DNA from: a virus
IMG/VR virus record: IMGVR_UViG_3300017989_004145
Location: 1-21,364 of that record
DNA length: 21,364 nucleotides
Reading direction: 5' to 3' (one strand)
The translations under genes and the position numbers were made by a program. Positions 1-5,552 of this stretch are shown one piece after another; within the stretch, counting starts at the first letter, position 1, and every line of letters begins with the position of its first letter. Below the pieces are notes generated by a model. It did no database searches, was not told the DNA's origin, and saw only the letters and a program-made list of their open reading frames with translations.

Positions 1-53
1 AAGAATAGTTCATTTATTTTTAGCGACAAACAATACAAATAAGTTTTCCACAG

Positions 54-82
54 TTGACAAAATTGAAGATATTATTTATTAG
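54..82 (+). promoter_or_regulatory. Likely sigma70-type promoter for the leader and first gene
   Basis: A perfect -35 box TTGACA (54-59) is followed after 17 bases by TATTAG (77-82), a weak -10 box. Transcription would start near 89, giving a leader of about 135 bases with strong structure ahead of the metallophosphoesterase gene. The -10 match is only partial, so this is a prediction. Confidence 0.5.
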
Positions 83-106
83 TTAGATAGATTCATAAAG
101 GGTATG

Positions 107-193
107 TGGGTAACTAACCAAAATAATAAAAAAGAATATAAAGAAGCGAAGACGGAAAACTATTTTTAGTTACCCATCGTCTTCGCTTTTTTG
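107..193 (+). promoter_or_regulatory. Structured leader with two interleaved perfect stems (attenuator or pseudoknot)
   Basis: Two perfect 11-bp inverted repeats interlock. TGGGTAACTAA (107-117) pairs with TTAGTTACCCA (166-176), and AAGCGAAGACG (144-154) pairs with CGTCTTCGCTT (178-188), which runs into a T tract (187-192). The second stem plus T tract looks like a Rho-independent terminator. The first stem uses most of that terminator's loop, so the two either form an H-type pseudoknot or compete. The layout suggests attenuation of the downstream gene or a terminator of the preceding unit; which one cannot be decided from sequence. Confidence 0.6.
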
Positions 194-223
194 TATTTTA
201 AAATTTAATAAGGTGAGAAAAGA

Positions 224-1333
224 ATGAGATGGACAGAAACGGAAGAGAAATTGCTAAAAGAAAATTTTGCTAAAGCCAGCAAGAAACAGCTGAAACGACT
301 ATTGCCTAAAAGAACTTGGGGAGCAATTACAGCCAAAGCTTATAACTTGGGGCTCCATAGAGAAAAGAGTAAACAAAAACCAGAAGATACTATTGAGTAC
401 AAAGATTTTTATGACAAAATTTCTGAAACACTAGAAAAGAAAAAGCCAAAGACCAGACCCGCTAAGTATAAAAAAGTATTTGAGGGTAAAACAAAAGAAC
501 AAGCTTGCTTATTATTAAGTGACCTCCATATCGGAAAAACCAACTACTGGGTTAATGAAGATACAGGATTAAGTGAGTTGACTTATAACTTGGATATTTT
601 CCAGGAAGAAGTGAATAATCTTCTTTATTCTGTTGAAGATATTAACCAACTGCTTTCAGGTGGTTATGACATTGAAAAGCTCCATATATTCGGAGTAGGA
701 GATTTCTTGGATAACGATATGATATTCAGTGGTCAGAAGTGGCTTGTAGATATTGGAGCCGGTATGCAGTTTATTGAAGCTATTGATACTTTTACTTATT
801 TGTTCAGGGAACTTCTTGGAATTTTTAAGGAAATTGAAGTTACCTTAGTTGGCGGAAACCACGGTAGAGTTTCATCTAGAGCTTCAGAAGCTAAACCATT
901 TTATAACAGTTGGGAATACCTGCTTGGTAGTATGCTTAAAAGGCTTTTTAAAGACCAGTCACGGATTAAGATAGTGACACCCCAGTCTTGGTTTTTCAGA
1001 AAGAAAATCGGCAAATGGAGATATTTTCTCCATCACGGTGATACTGTTCATTCTTGGATGGGTTTCCCCTACTATGGTATTTCAAGGCAGGGAAAATCAA
1101 GGCGTATGGAAATGAACATAGACATTGAGTGTATTGGACACTTTCACAGGGTATTTAATATCCCTATCAGCTCAAATTCCATTACCTTAGTTAATGGATG
1201 CTGGATACCCAAGGACAGCTGGAGCTGGAAAAAGTATGGTTATATTACCAGACCCAAGCAAATTTATTTTGGCATTTCTCCCAAAAGACCAAAGACGTGG
1301 AAGTTTGACCTAGAGCTAGACAAGAGGGGGTAA
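224..1333 (+). CDS. Metallophosphoesterase with N-terminal helix-turn-helix-like region
   Basis: A calcineurin-like metallophosphoesterase of 369 aa. The five metal-binding blocks are visible: D100-x-H102 (SDLHIG), G159-D160 with D163, G211-N212-H213, H270-H271-G272-D273 and G305-H306-x-H308. Residues 1-45 (start MRWTETEEKLL, then PKRTWGAITAKAYNLGL) resemble a SANT/Myb-like or helix-turn-helix segment, suggesting nucleic-acid binding. The family hydrolyses phosphodiesters or phosphomonoesters with two metals; phage members are often thought to act on DNA or nucleotides, but the substrate here is unknown. The ATG is supported by an AGGTGA ribosome binding site 8 bases upstream. It is preceded by the structured leader at 107-193 and is the first gene of the plus-strand block. 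Confidence 0.88.
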   Translation: MRWTETEEKLLKENFAKASKKQLKRLLPKRTWGAITAKAYNLGLHREKSKQKPEDTIEYKDFYDKISETLEKKKPKTRPAKYKKVFEGKTKEQACLLLSDLHIGKTNYWVNEDTGLSELTYNLDIFQEEVNNLLYSVEDINQLLSGGYDIEKLHIFGVGDFLDNDMIFSGQKWLVDIGAGMQFIEAIDTFTYLFRELLGIFKEIEVTLVGGNHGRVSSRASEAKPFYNSWEYLLGSMLKRLFKDQSRIKIVTPQSWFFRKKIGKWRYFLHHGDTVHSWMGFPYYGISRQGKSRRMEMNIDIECIGHFHRVFNIPISSNSITLVNGCWIPKDSWSWKKYGYITRPKQIYFGISPKRPKTWKFDLELDKRG

Positions 1334-1367
1334 GTGTCTTTTTAATCTTATCCCCAATGATTTTTTT

Positions 1368-1508
1368 ATGAAAACACAACTTATTTTTCCAACACTTTTA
1401 ATGGTATTAGACGCTGGAGCTTCTCTGGTGTATTTCGCTAAGGGAGATGTAAAGCACGGAATATACTGGATTGCGGCTCTGGTTCTGACTGCTTGTGTTA
1501 CCTTTTAA
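1368..1508 (+). CDS. Small two-helix membrane protein (46 aa)
   Basis: A 46-residue open frame from ATG 1368 to TAA 1508. It has two hydrophobic stretches: residues about 4-23 (LIFPTLLMVLDAGASLVYF) and 31-46 (GIYWIAALVLTACVTF), joined by a short charged loop (AKGDVKH). Such short two-helix proteins are common in phages; this pattern (LDAGA..VYF..GD...GIYW.AA.VLT..VTF) looks like a conserved phage family, but I cannot name it. It sits between the phosphoesterase and the nucleotidyltransferase genes with no clear Shine-Dalgarno sequence. A holin-like role is possible but not supported by neighbours. Confidence 0.68.
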   Translation: MKTQLIFPTLLMVLDAGASLVYFAKGDVKHGIYWIAALVLTACVTF

Positions 1509-1511
1509 TTT

Positions 1512-1865
1512 ATGAAATATTCATTATTTATCGGCAGATGGCAATGCCTACCTCCTCACGCAGGACACATTGCCCTAATAGAGTCTGAATTGAAGAAAGG
1601 TAATCCTGTGTTGATAGCTATAAGAGATACAAAAAAAGATAAGAATAATCCTTATTCGGTAAAACAGCGAAAGCGAGCATTAAAAGAAGCATTTAAGAAG
1701 TGGGGGGACAAAGTAAAAATAATTAAAATCCCTAACATTAAGGCTGTATGCTACGGGAGAAAGGTTGGTTACGAGATAAAGGAAATTAAATTATCTCCTG
1801 ACCTTGAAAAAATATCAGCTACAAAAGTAAGAGAAAAAAATAAACAAAAAGAATTATGGCAATAA
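1512..1865 (+). CDS. Nucleotidyltransferase of the HxGH (NMNAT/cytidylyltransferase-like) fold
   Basis: A 117-aa protein with the family's nucleotide-binding signature near the N-terminus (FIGRWQCLPPHAGH, H16-x-G-H19) and a C-terminal ISATKVRE block that matches the ISxTxxR motif. The family transfers AMP or CMP from NTP to a phosphorylated substrate such as NMN or pantetheine phosphate. At 117 aa it is shorter than NadM-type or NadR domains (about 160-180 aa), so a middle segment is reduced. It starts 4 bases after the small membrane-protein gene and its 3' end overlaps the kinase-like gene by 10 bases, so the two are probably translated together. The substrate is unknown. Confidence 0.8.
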   Translation: MKYSLFIGRWQCLPPHAGHIALIESELKKGNPVLIAIRDTKKDKNNPYSVKQRKRALKEAFKKWGDKVKIIKIPNIKAVCYGRKVGYEIKEIKLSPDLEKISATKVREKNKQKELWQ

Positions 1866-2182
1866 CTTGGATATATGGACAGAGCAAATCGGGTAAATCA
1901 ACATTGGCTCGCAAGATAAGGACTAATGAGGTTGTCTTAGATGGTGACGATATGAGGTCTGCTATAAACAATGACTTGGGTTTTTCAAAAGAAGACCGTT
2001 GGGAAAATAATTTAAGGATAGCGAGATTAGCCAAAGTGATTGATAAACAGGGGGTTGACGTAATTGTGGCAACTATTTGCCCTTATAGGAAATTAAGGGA
2101 AGAAGTAAGAAGAATCTGCGGTTGTAAATTTATCTACTTGGAGGGTGGTATTAAACACCCAGACTATCCTTTTGAAGTTTAA
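1856..2182 (+). CDS. Short APS-kinase-like (CysC-type) P-loop kinase
   Basis: 108 aa. The P-loop G8-QSKSGKST is followed by LDGDDMR (residues 29-34) and the NNLRIARLAKVI segment, then ICPYRK; this order matches adenylylsulfate kinase. The family phosphorylates the 3' hydroxyl of APS. True CysC proteins are about 200 aa and have a C-terminal lid with a KGLY-type segment; here the protein stops after FIYLEGG..HPDYPFE, so it is a minimal or divergent form and may phosphorylate another nucleotide-like substrate. It overlaps the nucleotidyltransferase gene by 10 bases, suggesting that the two enzymes modify the same metabolite in sequence. Confidence 0.8.
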   Translation: MAITWIYGQSKSGKSTLARKIRTNEVVLDGDDMRSAINNDLGFSKEDRWENNLRIARLAKVIDKQGVDVIVATICPYRKLREEVRRICGCKFIYLEGGIKHPDYPFEV

Positions 2183-2187
2183 TTCCT

Positions 2188-2257
2188 TCTGCCCTGACTA
2201 GTCAGTCAGATTATTCACGCCTGTTGATTTCCTCATCTGAGAGGAAGTCAGGGCAGA
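2188..2257 (+). ncRNA. Hairpin with 12-bp closing stem at the start of a gene-free block
   Basis: TCTGCCCTGACT (2188-2199) pairs perfectly with AGTCAGGGCAGA (2246-2257). Inside, TCCTC (2230-2234) pairs with GAGGA (2241-2245) around a 6-base loop. It lies directly after the kinase-like stop codon and has no T tract, so it is more likely an RNA domain or processing site than a terminator. Confidence 0.5.
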
Positions 2258-2265
2258 GGGAGTTA

Positions 2266-2324
2266 TATGACACGAAGTTAATTTGCTGTCATAGTTATTC
2301 CCGACATATGACATTGGTGTCATA
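2266..2324. repeat. Two tandem TATGACA/TGTCATA dyads
   Basis: TATGACA (2266-2272) pairs with TGTCATA (2287-2293) across 14 bases, and TATGACA (2307-2313) pairs with TGTCATA (2318-2324) across TTGG. The arms are identical in both. A similar dyad, TATGAC-TAAT-GTCATA, occurs at 7312-7327 inside the tRNA array. They could be protein-binding operators or RNA hairpins. Confidence 0.5.
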
Positions 2325-2353
2325 GTTGATGGAGAGTTCCTCATAACCTTAGT

Positions 2354-2438
2354 GTTCTGGGGTGGGGAGAGCCGAGTTGTAATATTATTCATTTTACTCA
2401 TATTGAATTGCCTTTTATTTCTCTCCCCACCTTAGGAC
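2354..2438 (+). ncRNA. Long hairpin, 18-bp stem with AT-rich 49-base loop
   Basis: Bases 2354-2371 pair with 2421-2438 without interruption (three G-U pairs); the core is GGTGGGGAGAG with CTCTCCCCACC. The loop is AT-rich. There is no T tract after it. Stems with a related purine-rich left arm recur at 5664-5704, 9079-9138 and 11344-11373. It may be an RNase III site or a structured leader domain. Confidence 0.55.
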
Positions 2439-2450
2439 ATTAAATAGTTG

Positions 2451-2548
2451 TTGGGGGTCTAGGCTACTAGCGAAATCCTAAAAGCTCTAGTGATAGGGAC
2501 TATGGATAGGAGGTATACCTCGCCCCTCAAGAGCTACTTAGTGGCTCT
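2451..2548 (+). ncRNA. Possible structured leader RNA upstream of the 2584 gene
   Basis: TTGGGGG (2451-2457) can pair with the CCCTCAA at 2524-2530 (one G-U), enclosing a GC-richer segment with a palindrome GAGGTATACCTC (2510-2521). AGAGC (2530-2534) can also pair with GCTCT (2544-2548), so the two pairings compete at one base. No protein frame fits. It does not match a riboswitch or intron family that I recognise. The whole stretch 2183-2583 is non-coding. Confidence 0.35.
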
Positions 2549-2583
2549 AAATCTAATTAAAAATTTAATACTAGGTGATGTGA

Positions 2584-3039
2584 ATGGAATTGACAAAGGA
2601 AGAAGCTGAAATTTTAGAACAACGGAAAGAAACAGCGAGGATAGACACTAAAGTCATCAAAGAGTTCGGGAAAATGATTAAACCCAAAGAATCCAAATGG
2701 AGATACAGGCGTAAGCTATCAAAACTCAAAGAAAAACTATCAGAGCTTAACGAGAAAGACCCAGAGAGCGTTTATCACGCCTTAGATGATATCACATACC
2801 AGCTTGAGGACTTAATTGAGCTTAGAATCGGTCTAAGAAACCGAGTTATCATAGCAAGGATACACACAATAGGGTGTGAACTGATAGACACTATAGAGGT
2901 TACCTTTGCCTTTGAGGTCTGCAAGGAGAACAAGGAACTGCGTGATGTGGTTCAAATGTATTCCTTTGAAGACGGCTGGGGCTTTGATACCAGAGATTTT
3001 ATCAACAGGGATAAATCCAAAAAGGGGATGTTCCAATGA
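2584..3039 (+). CDS. Hypothetical protein, charged N-terminal helices (151 aa)
   Basis: Not recognised. The first 80 residues are rich in K, E and L with heptad-like spacing (YRRKLSKLKEKLSELNEK), suggesting a helical or coiled-coil region. The rest is mixed, with a short IHTIGCELIDTIEVTFAFEV segment and a polar tail. An AGGTGATG ribosome binding site lies just upstream of the ATG, and the stop codon overlaps the next ATG (ATGA), so this gene leads a four-gene coupled unit (2584-3846). Confidence 0.75.
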   Translation: MELTKEEAEILEQRKETARIDTKVIKEFGKMIKPKESKWRYRRKLSKLKEKLSELNEKDPESVYHALDDITYQLEDLIELRIGLRNRVIIARIHTIGCELIDTIEVTFAFEVCKENKELRDVVQMYSFEDGWGFDTRDFINRDKSKKGMFQ

Positions 3040-3266
3040 GCTTTTGTGCTGTCATATGCGAAGAATTTGACTGCCACGCAGTTGTTGCCGTCGTAGCTAA
3101 ATGTCCTTTATGCAGGCTGAAACTCAGTTATGTGGACAGGGACACAGCAGAGTGCTTCCATTGCGGAAGGACTTGGCGACCATATGATTTGGGGCTACAT
3201 TGCTCCCGATGCAACAAAGGTGCTGGAGTTTCCAGTTTAATCTTCTATGAGGTGAAGCCAAAATGA
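3036..3266 (+). CDS. Small zinc-ribbon protein (76 aa)
   Basis: Three CxxC pairs are visible: CPLC, CFHC (with the GRTW following, typical of zinc ribbons) and CSRC. The protein likely binds one or two zinc ions; the function is unknown. The ATGA overlap with the preceding gene and the 4-base overlap with the following one indicate translational coupling. A GGGGA sequence upstream can serve as ribosome binding site. Confidence 0.75.
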   Translation: MSFCAVICEEFDCHAVVAVVAKCPLCRLKLSYVDRDTAECFHCGRTWRPYDLGLHCSRCNKGAGVSSLIFYEVKPK

Positions 3267-3592
3267 CCGAGATAACAGAAAAGGAGTATCTTATTTTAAT
3301 GCAAAAATTCCACTTGGAACTTATAGAGTGGGCAAAAAAAGAGCTATCCCTTATACCAAAGGAAATCCAGAAAATTAACGACAGAACCAGAATCCACATC
3401 AAACAACTGATGTTTGACTTAGAAGCTATTGAAAAAAACTGCAAGATTATATCTTTGCACCGAGCCAAAAAGGAATCTGGTATGAAACTCAACTACAATG
3501 TTGAAAAAGGAAACCCCTCATTCGGGGAAGTCAGGAGAAAGAAACCTAAAAAAAAGAAACTCTCCGAGAACGGAGAAAGGTTATACCAATGA
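3263..3592 (+). CDS. Hypothetical basic protein (109 aa)
   Basis: Not recognised. The N-terminal 75 residues are predicted to be helical (KEYLILMQKFHLELIEWAKK) and the C-terminus is strongly basic (RRKKPKKKK), which would suit nucleic-acid binding. The start overlaps the preceding stop by 4 bases (ATGA) and is preceded by GAGGTGA; the stop overlaps the next start in the same way. Confidence 0.7.
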   Translation: MTEITEKEYLILMQKFHLELIEWAKKELSLIPKEIQKINDRTRIHIKQLMFDLEAIEKNCKIISLHRAKKESGMKLNYNVEKGNPSFGEVRRKKPKKKKLSENGERLYQ

Positions 3593-3846
3593 TAGAGGTA
3601 ATCTTAGAGTGGAGTTCATCTATTCTGTTCTTAGTAGGCGTTTTACTTACCGCTTCAAGGAAATCTTTTAAACCTGTTTTCAGAATATGGGGATTCGTAG
3701 TCTGTATTATAGCTGGTGTGCTTTATGTGATTCTGCTTCTTATAATAGCAAGGTTTGTCTGGGCTGGACTCCAGATAATACTGATATGTGTCAACGGATA
3801 CGGAATTTACGGCTGTATGAAGGAGAAAAAATCCCAATTTAATTAA
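3589..3846 (+). CDS. Small membrane protein, PnuC/YgjV-like half (85 aa)
   Basis: Three hydrophobic segments are visible, roughly residues 4-22 (ILEWSSSILFLVGVLLTA), 33-55 (IWGFVVCIIAGVLYVILLLI) and 57-76 (WAGLQIILICVNGYGIYG). The final block resembles the LNxxGI(Y/W)xW ending of PnuC-like and related phage membrane proteins, where the full transporter moves nicotinamide riboside. At 85 aa it is much shorter than PnuC (about 200 aa), so transport is speculative. It ends the coupled unit that starts at 2584 and has a GGAGAAAGG ribosome binding site. Confidence 0.7.
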   Translation: MIEVILEWSSSILFLVGVLLTASRKSFKPVFRIWGFVVCIIAGVLYVILLLIIARFVWAGLQIILICVNGYGIYGCMKEKKSQFN

Positions 3847-3848
3847 AA

Positions 3849-3906
3849 GAGGTGTTCTCTTAAAAACAATGTTCTAGGGATTTGACACTAATGTCTGGGA
3901 CACCTC
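3849..3906 (+). terminator. Intergenic hairpin, possible terminator
   Basis: GAGGTGTTCT (3849-3858) pairs with 3897-3906 (10 bp, two G-U), followed by AATTTCTTTT. The loop is long (38 bases) and contains a small GACA/TGTC hairpin (3883-3895). A TTGACA inside the loop lacks a good -10 box. A weak terminator or processing element after the 2584-3846 unit is the simplest reading. Confidence 0.4.
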
Positions 3907-3953
3907 AATTTCTTTTCTTATACTAACTAATAAAAGTTAATAAAAGAAATAAA

Positions 3954-4229
3954 ATGGAGAATATATTATGCCGTGATTGCGGCAAAAAGATAATAATCAA
4001 GGACAAAAAAATTAAAAACGGAAAGCTCTTGGCTTATAAACATAAAGGCAAGAAGATTTATGTTTACAAGTGCAACGAGTGTTATGAAAAAGACCCAGCA
4101 CTCAAAGACTTCCAGGATTGTGAGGTTTATTCAAGGGTGGTGGGCTATTTAAGACCTGTAAAACAATGGAACAAGGGCAAGAGGCAGGAATTTAAAGAGA
4201 GGGAAGAATATAAAAGAAAAGAAACATGA
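3954..4229 (+). CDS. Stand-alone NrdD-type C-terminal zinc and glycyl-radical domain
   Basis: 91 aa. Two CxxC pairs (CRDC at 6-9, CNEC at 38-41) are followed by a block reading YSRVVGYLRPV and WNKGKRQEFKER. This is the usual end of class III (anaerobic) ribonucleotide reductases: the zinc site and the glycyl-radical loop, where the G of RVVGY would carry the radical. No reductase body is present in this window. A free radical domain can serve as a spare part, as GrcA/YfiD does for damaged pyruvate formate-lyase, or the large subunit may be encoded elsewhere as a split enzyme. It overlaps the next gene by 4 bases. Confidence 0.75.
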   Translation: MENILCRDCGKKIIIKDKKIKNGKLLAYKHKGKKIYVYKCNECYEKDPALKDFQDCEVYSRVVGYLRPVKQWNKGKRQEFKEREEYKRKET

Positions 4230-4531
4230 ATACAAATCTTAAACAAAAAAAGAAGTATTTCCCTAAATTTATCAAAAAAATGAAAGAACAACTTGAGCAT
4301 GGGGGAAATAGATATAATCTTCCAGAAAGAAATGATAAAGAAATGACTGACTTAGTGTGTGAATTGGCGGGAAATGACTGGATACTGGGTAATATTGTAA
4401 AATATGCTGGTGAATATCGTAATATGAGATATGAACAAAATCTTTATAAAATTGCAGTATATGCTTTTATATTATGGCTAAAAGAACAGAATGAATTTAA
4501 CAAGGGAAAAGATTTGGGTGAAAAAAAATAA
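4226..4531 (+). CDS. Hypothetical phage protein (101 aa)
   Basis: Not firmly recognised. The order LPERNDKEMT, NDWILGNIVKYAGEYRN and YKIAVYAFILWLKEQ recalls short phage proteins of the DUF3310/MazG-like type, in which a GNxxKYxxR segment is followed by a helix, but this is only a pattern-level resemblance. It is coupled to the glycyl-radical gene by an ATGA overlap and is the last protein gene before the tRNA promoter. Confidence 0.7.
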   Translation: MNTNLKQKKKYFPKFIKKMKEQLEHGGNRYNLPERNDKEMTDLVCELAGNDWILGNIVKYAGEYRNMRYEQNLYKIAVYAFILWLKEQNEFNKGKDLGEKK

Positions 4532-4552
4532 AGTTATTCACAGGCTATAAAT

Positions 4553-4581
4553 TTGACATTTTTGAAACACTAAAATAAAAT
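4553..4581 (+). promoter_or_regulatory. Promoter of the tRNA array
   Basis: TTGACA (4553-4558), a 17-base spacer, and TAAAAT (4576-4581) form a near-consensus sigma70 promoter. Transcription would start near 4588, about 23 bases before the first tRNA. This is the best promoter match in the window and fits strong expression of the array. Confidence 0.75.
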
Positions 4582-4610
4582 AAAAGCACATAGAGTGGAA
4601 TAAATGTTAT

Positions 4611-4684
4611 AGCCGACTGATGTAATTGGCAAACATATTAGTTTTAGAAACTAAGTTCTCAGGGTTCGAGTCCCTGGTCGGCTA
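4611..4684 (+). tRNA. tRNA-Leu (anticodon TAG), short variable arm
   Basis: Full cloverleaf: acceptor 4611-4617 with 4677-4683, D stem 4620-4623/4633-4636, anticodon stem 4638-4642/4650-4654 with TAG at 4645-4647, T stem 4660-4664/4672-4676, discriminator A. The variable region is only 5 bases, although bacterial tRNA-Leu normally has a long arm. The D arm (AATTGGCAA) is tRNA-Leu-like. Followed by CA, not CCA. Confidence 0.9.
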
Positions 4685-4690
4685 CAAAAA

Positions 4691-4772
4691 GCTCCTTTGG
4701 TGAAATAGGAAAACACAAGTGGCTTAAAACCACTTGCTGAGAAGCTTACTGGTTCGAATCCAGTAGGGAGCA
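4691..4772 (+). tRNA. tRNA-Leu (anticodon TAA)
   Basis: Class II tRNA: acceptor GCTCCTT with AGGGAGC, anticodon TAA at 4725-4727, a variable arm of about 12 bases (GCT-GAGA-AGC), T loop TTCGAAT, discriminator A followed by CA. It reads UUA/UUG. Confidence 0.92.
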
Positions 4773-4780
4773 CATAATAT

Positions 4781-4854
4781 GCCGCTGTGACGCAATTGGC
4801 AGACGTGCTAATCTCAAAAATTAGTTGTTGAAGGTTCAACTCCTTCTAGCGGCA
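4781..4854 (+). tRNA. tRNA-Leu (anticodon CAA), short variable arm
   Basis: Acceptor GCCGCTG with TAGCGGC (one G-T), D loop with GG, anticodon CAA at 4815-4817, variable region TTGTT (5 bases), T loop TTCAACT, discriminator A followed by CA. Its D arm closely resembles bacterial tRNA-Leu, but the long variable arm is missing, as in the TAG tRNA. Confidence 0.9.
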
Positions 4855-4857
4855 CAT

Positions 4858-4929
4858 AGCCTCATCGTCTAAAGGAAAGGATAGTTGGTTCTCAGCCAAC
4901 AGATGAGGGTTCAATTCCCTTTGGGGCTA
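4858..4929 (+). tRNA. tRNA-Glu (anticodon CTC)
   Basis: Acceptor AGCCTCA with TGGGGCT, anticodon stem GTTGG/CCAAC with CTC at 4891-4893, T loop TTCAATT, discriminator A followed by CA. It starts 3 bases after the preceding tRNA; the IF-1 ATG follows 6 bases after its 3' end. Confidence 0.92.
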
Positions 4930-4935
4930 CAAGAA

Positions 4936-5148
4936 ATGAGTAAACAAAAAAAAGATAAAAAGAAAGGCTTTGTTACTAAACACCTTAAAGGAATTGATTT
5001 TGAGGTAGAACTAAAGAACGGAAAGACTATTAGGGCCTATCTCTCTGGAAAAATGAGGCACAACCAGATTAAAACCTTGCCAGGAGATAAAGTGTTAGTG
5101 GAGATTGGTCCGTATGAAGAAAAAGGAAGAATAATTTACAGATTATAA
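4936..5148 (+). CDS. infA: Translation initiation factor IF-1
   Basis: 70 aa from ATG 4936. After a basic N-terminus (MSKQKKDKKK) comes an S1-like OB fold: FEVELKNGK (22-30), then S37-GKMR, LPGDKV (48-53) and PYEEKGRIIYR (59-69). Order and length match bacterial IF-1 (about 72 aa), which binds the 30S A site during initiation. An in-frame start at 4885 would lie inside the tRNA-Glu gene and add a non-IF-1 segment, so 4936 is preferred. The gene lies between two glutamate tRNAs: 6 bases after one, 5 bases before the next, with no Shine-Dalgarno sequence. IF-1 in a phage tRNA array suggests control of host ribosome initiation. Confidence 0.92.
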   Translation: MSKQKKDKKKGFVTKHLKGIDFEVELKNGKTIRAYLSGKMRHNQIKTLPGDKVLVEIGPYEEKGRIIYRL

Positions 5149-5153
5149 ATATT

Positions 5154-5227
5154 GGCCTCATCGTCTAATTTGGCTAGGACGCTAGGCTTTCACTCTGGTA
5201 ATCGGAGTTCGAGTCTCCGTGAGGCCA
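5154..5227 (+). tRNA. tRNA-Glu (anticodon TTC)
   Basis: Acceptor GGCCTCA with TGAGGCC, D loop with GG, anticodon loop CTTTCAC giving TTC, T arm CGGAG/CTCCG around TTCGAGT, discriminator A followed by CA. It starts 5 bases after the IF-1 stop codon. Confidence 0.92.
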
Positions 5228-5232
5228 CAAAA

Positions 5233-5306
5233 CAGGATATGGTGTTTAACGGTCAGCACATATACCTTGGGCGTATATAGTATTGGTTCGAATCCAATTA
5301 TCCTGA
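5233..5306 (+). tRNA. tRNA-Pro (anticodon TGG)
   Basis: Acceptor CAGGATA with TATCCTG, anticodon stem TATAC/GTATA with TGG at 5268-5270, T arm ATTGG/CCAAT around TTCGAAT, discriminator A followed by CA. Confidence 0.92.
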
Positions 5307-5313
5307 CAAATAT

Positions 5314-5400
5314 GTACAGGTGGCAGAATGGAGAATGCACCAGTCTGTAAAACTGGCACCCTCGTGGTAAACATTGTAGGTTCAAATCCTACCCTGTGCA
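5314..5400 (+). tRNA. tRNA-Tyr (anticodon GTA)
   Basis: Class II tRNA of 87 bases: acceptor GTACAGG with CCTGTGC, anticodon stem CCAGT/ACTGG with GTA at 5347-5349, long variable arm, T loop TTCAAAT, discriminator A followed by CA. Confidence 0.92.
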
Positions 5401-5408
5401 CAAGAAGT

Positions 5409-5493
5409 GGAAGATTGTCGCCGAACCGGTAAGGCACCTGTCTTGAAAACAGGAGATGTAATAGTCGTGGGGGTTCGAATCCCTCATCTTCCG
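5409..5493 (+). tRNA. tRNA-Ser (anticodon TGA)
   Basis: Class II tRNA of 85 bases: acceptor GGAAGAT with ATCTTCC, anticodon stem CCTGT/ACAGG with TGA at 5444-5446, long variable arm, T loop TTCGAAT, discriminator G as expected for serine, followed by CA. The 59 bases before the next tRNA show no gene. Confidence 0.92.
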
Positions 5494-5552
5494 CAACAGG
5501 GTGAATGTTATTCATTGAATTATGGGGATATGAGAGAATTAATTTTTCATAA

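Noticed and set aside
1819-2401. Minus-strand frames opposite the kinase-like gene and the gene-free block
   Set aside because: They are antisense to a clear P-loop gene or to hairpins and show no protein family features.
2451-2548. Group I intron or hammerhead ribozyme
   Set aside because: A GGGACTA and a CGAAA occur, but the partner elements (TAGTCC, CTGANGA) are missing.
3881-3910. Promoter starting with TTGACA at 3881
   Set aside because: No acceptable -10 box lies 16-18 bases downstream and the site is inside a hairpin.
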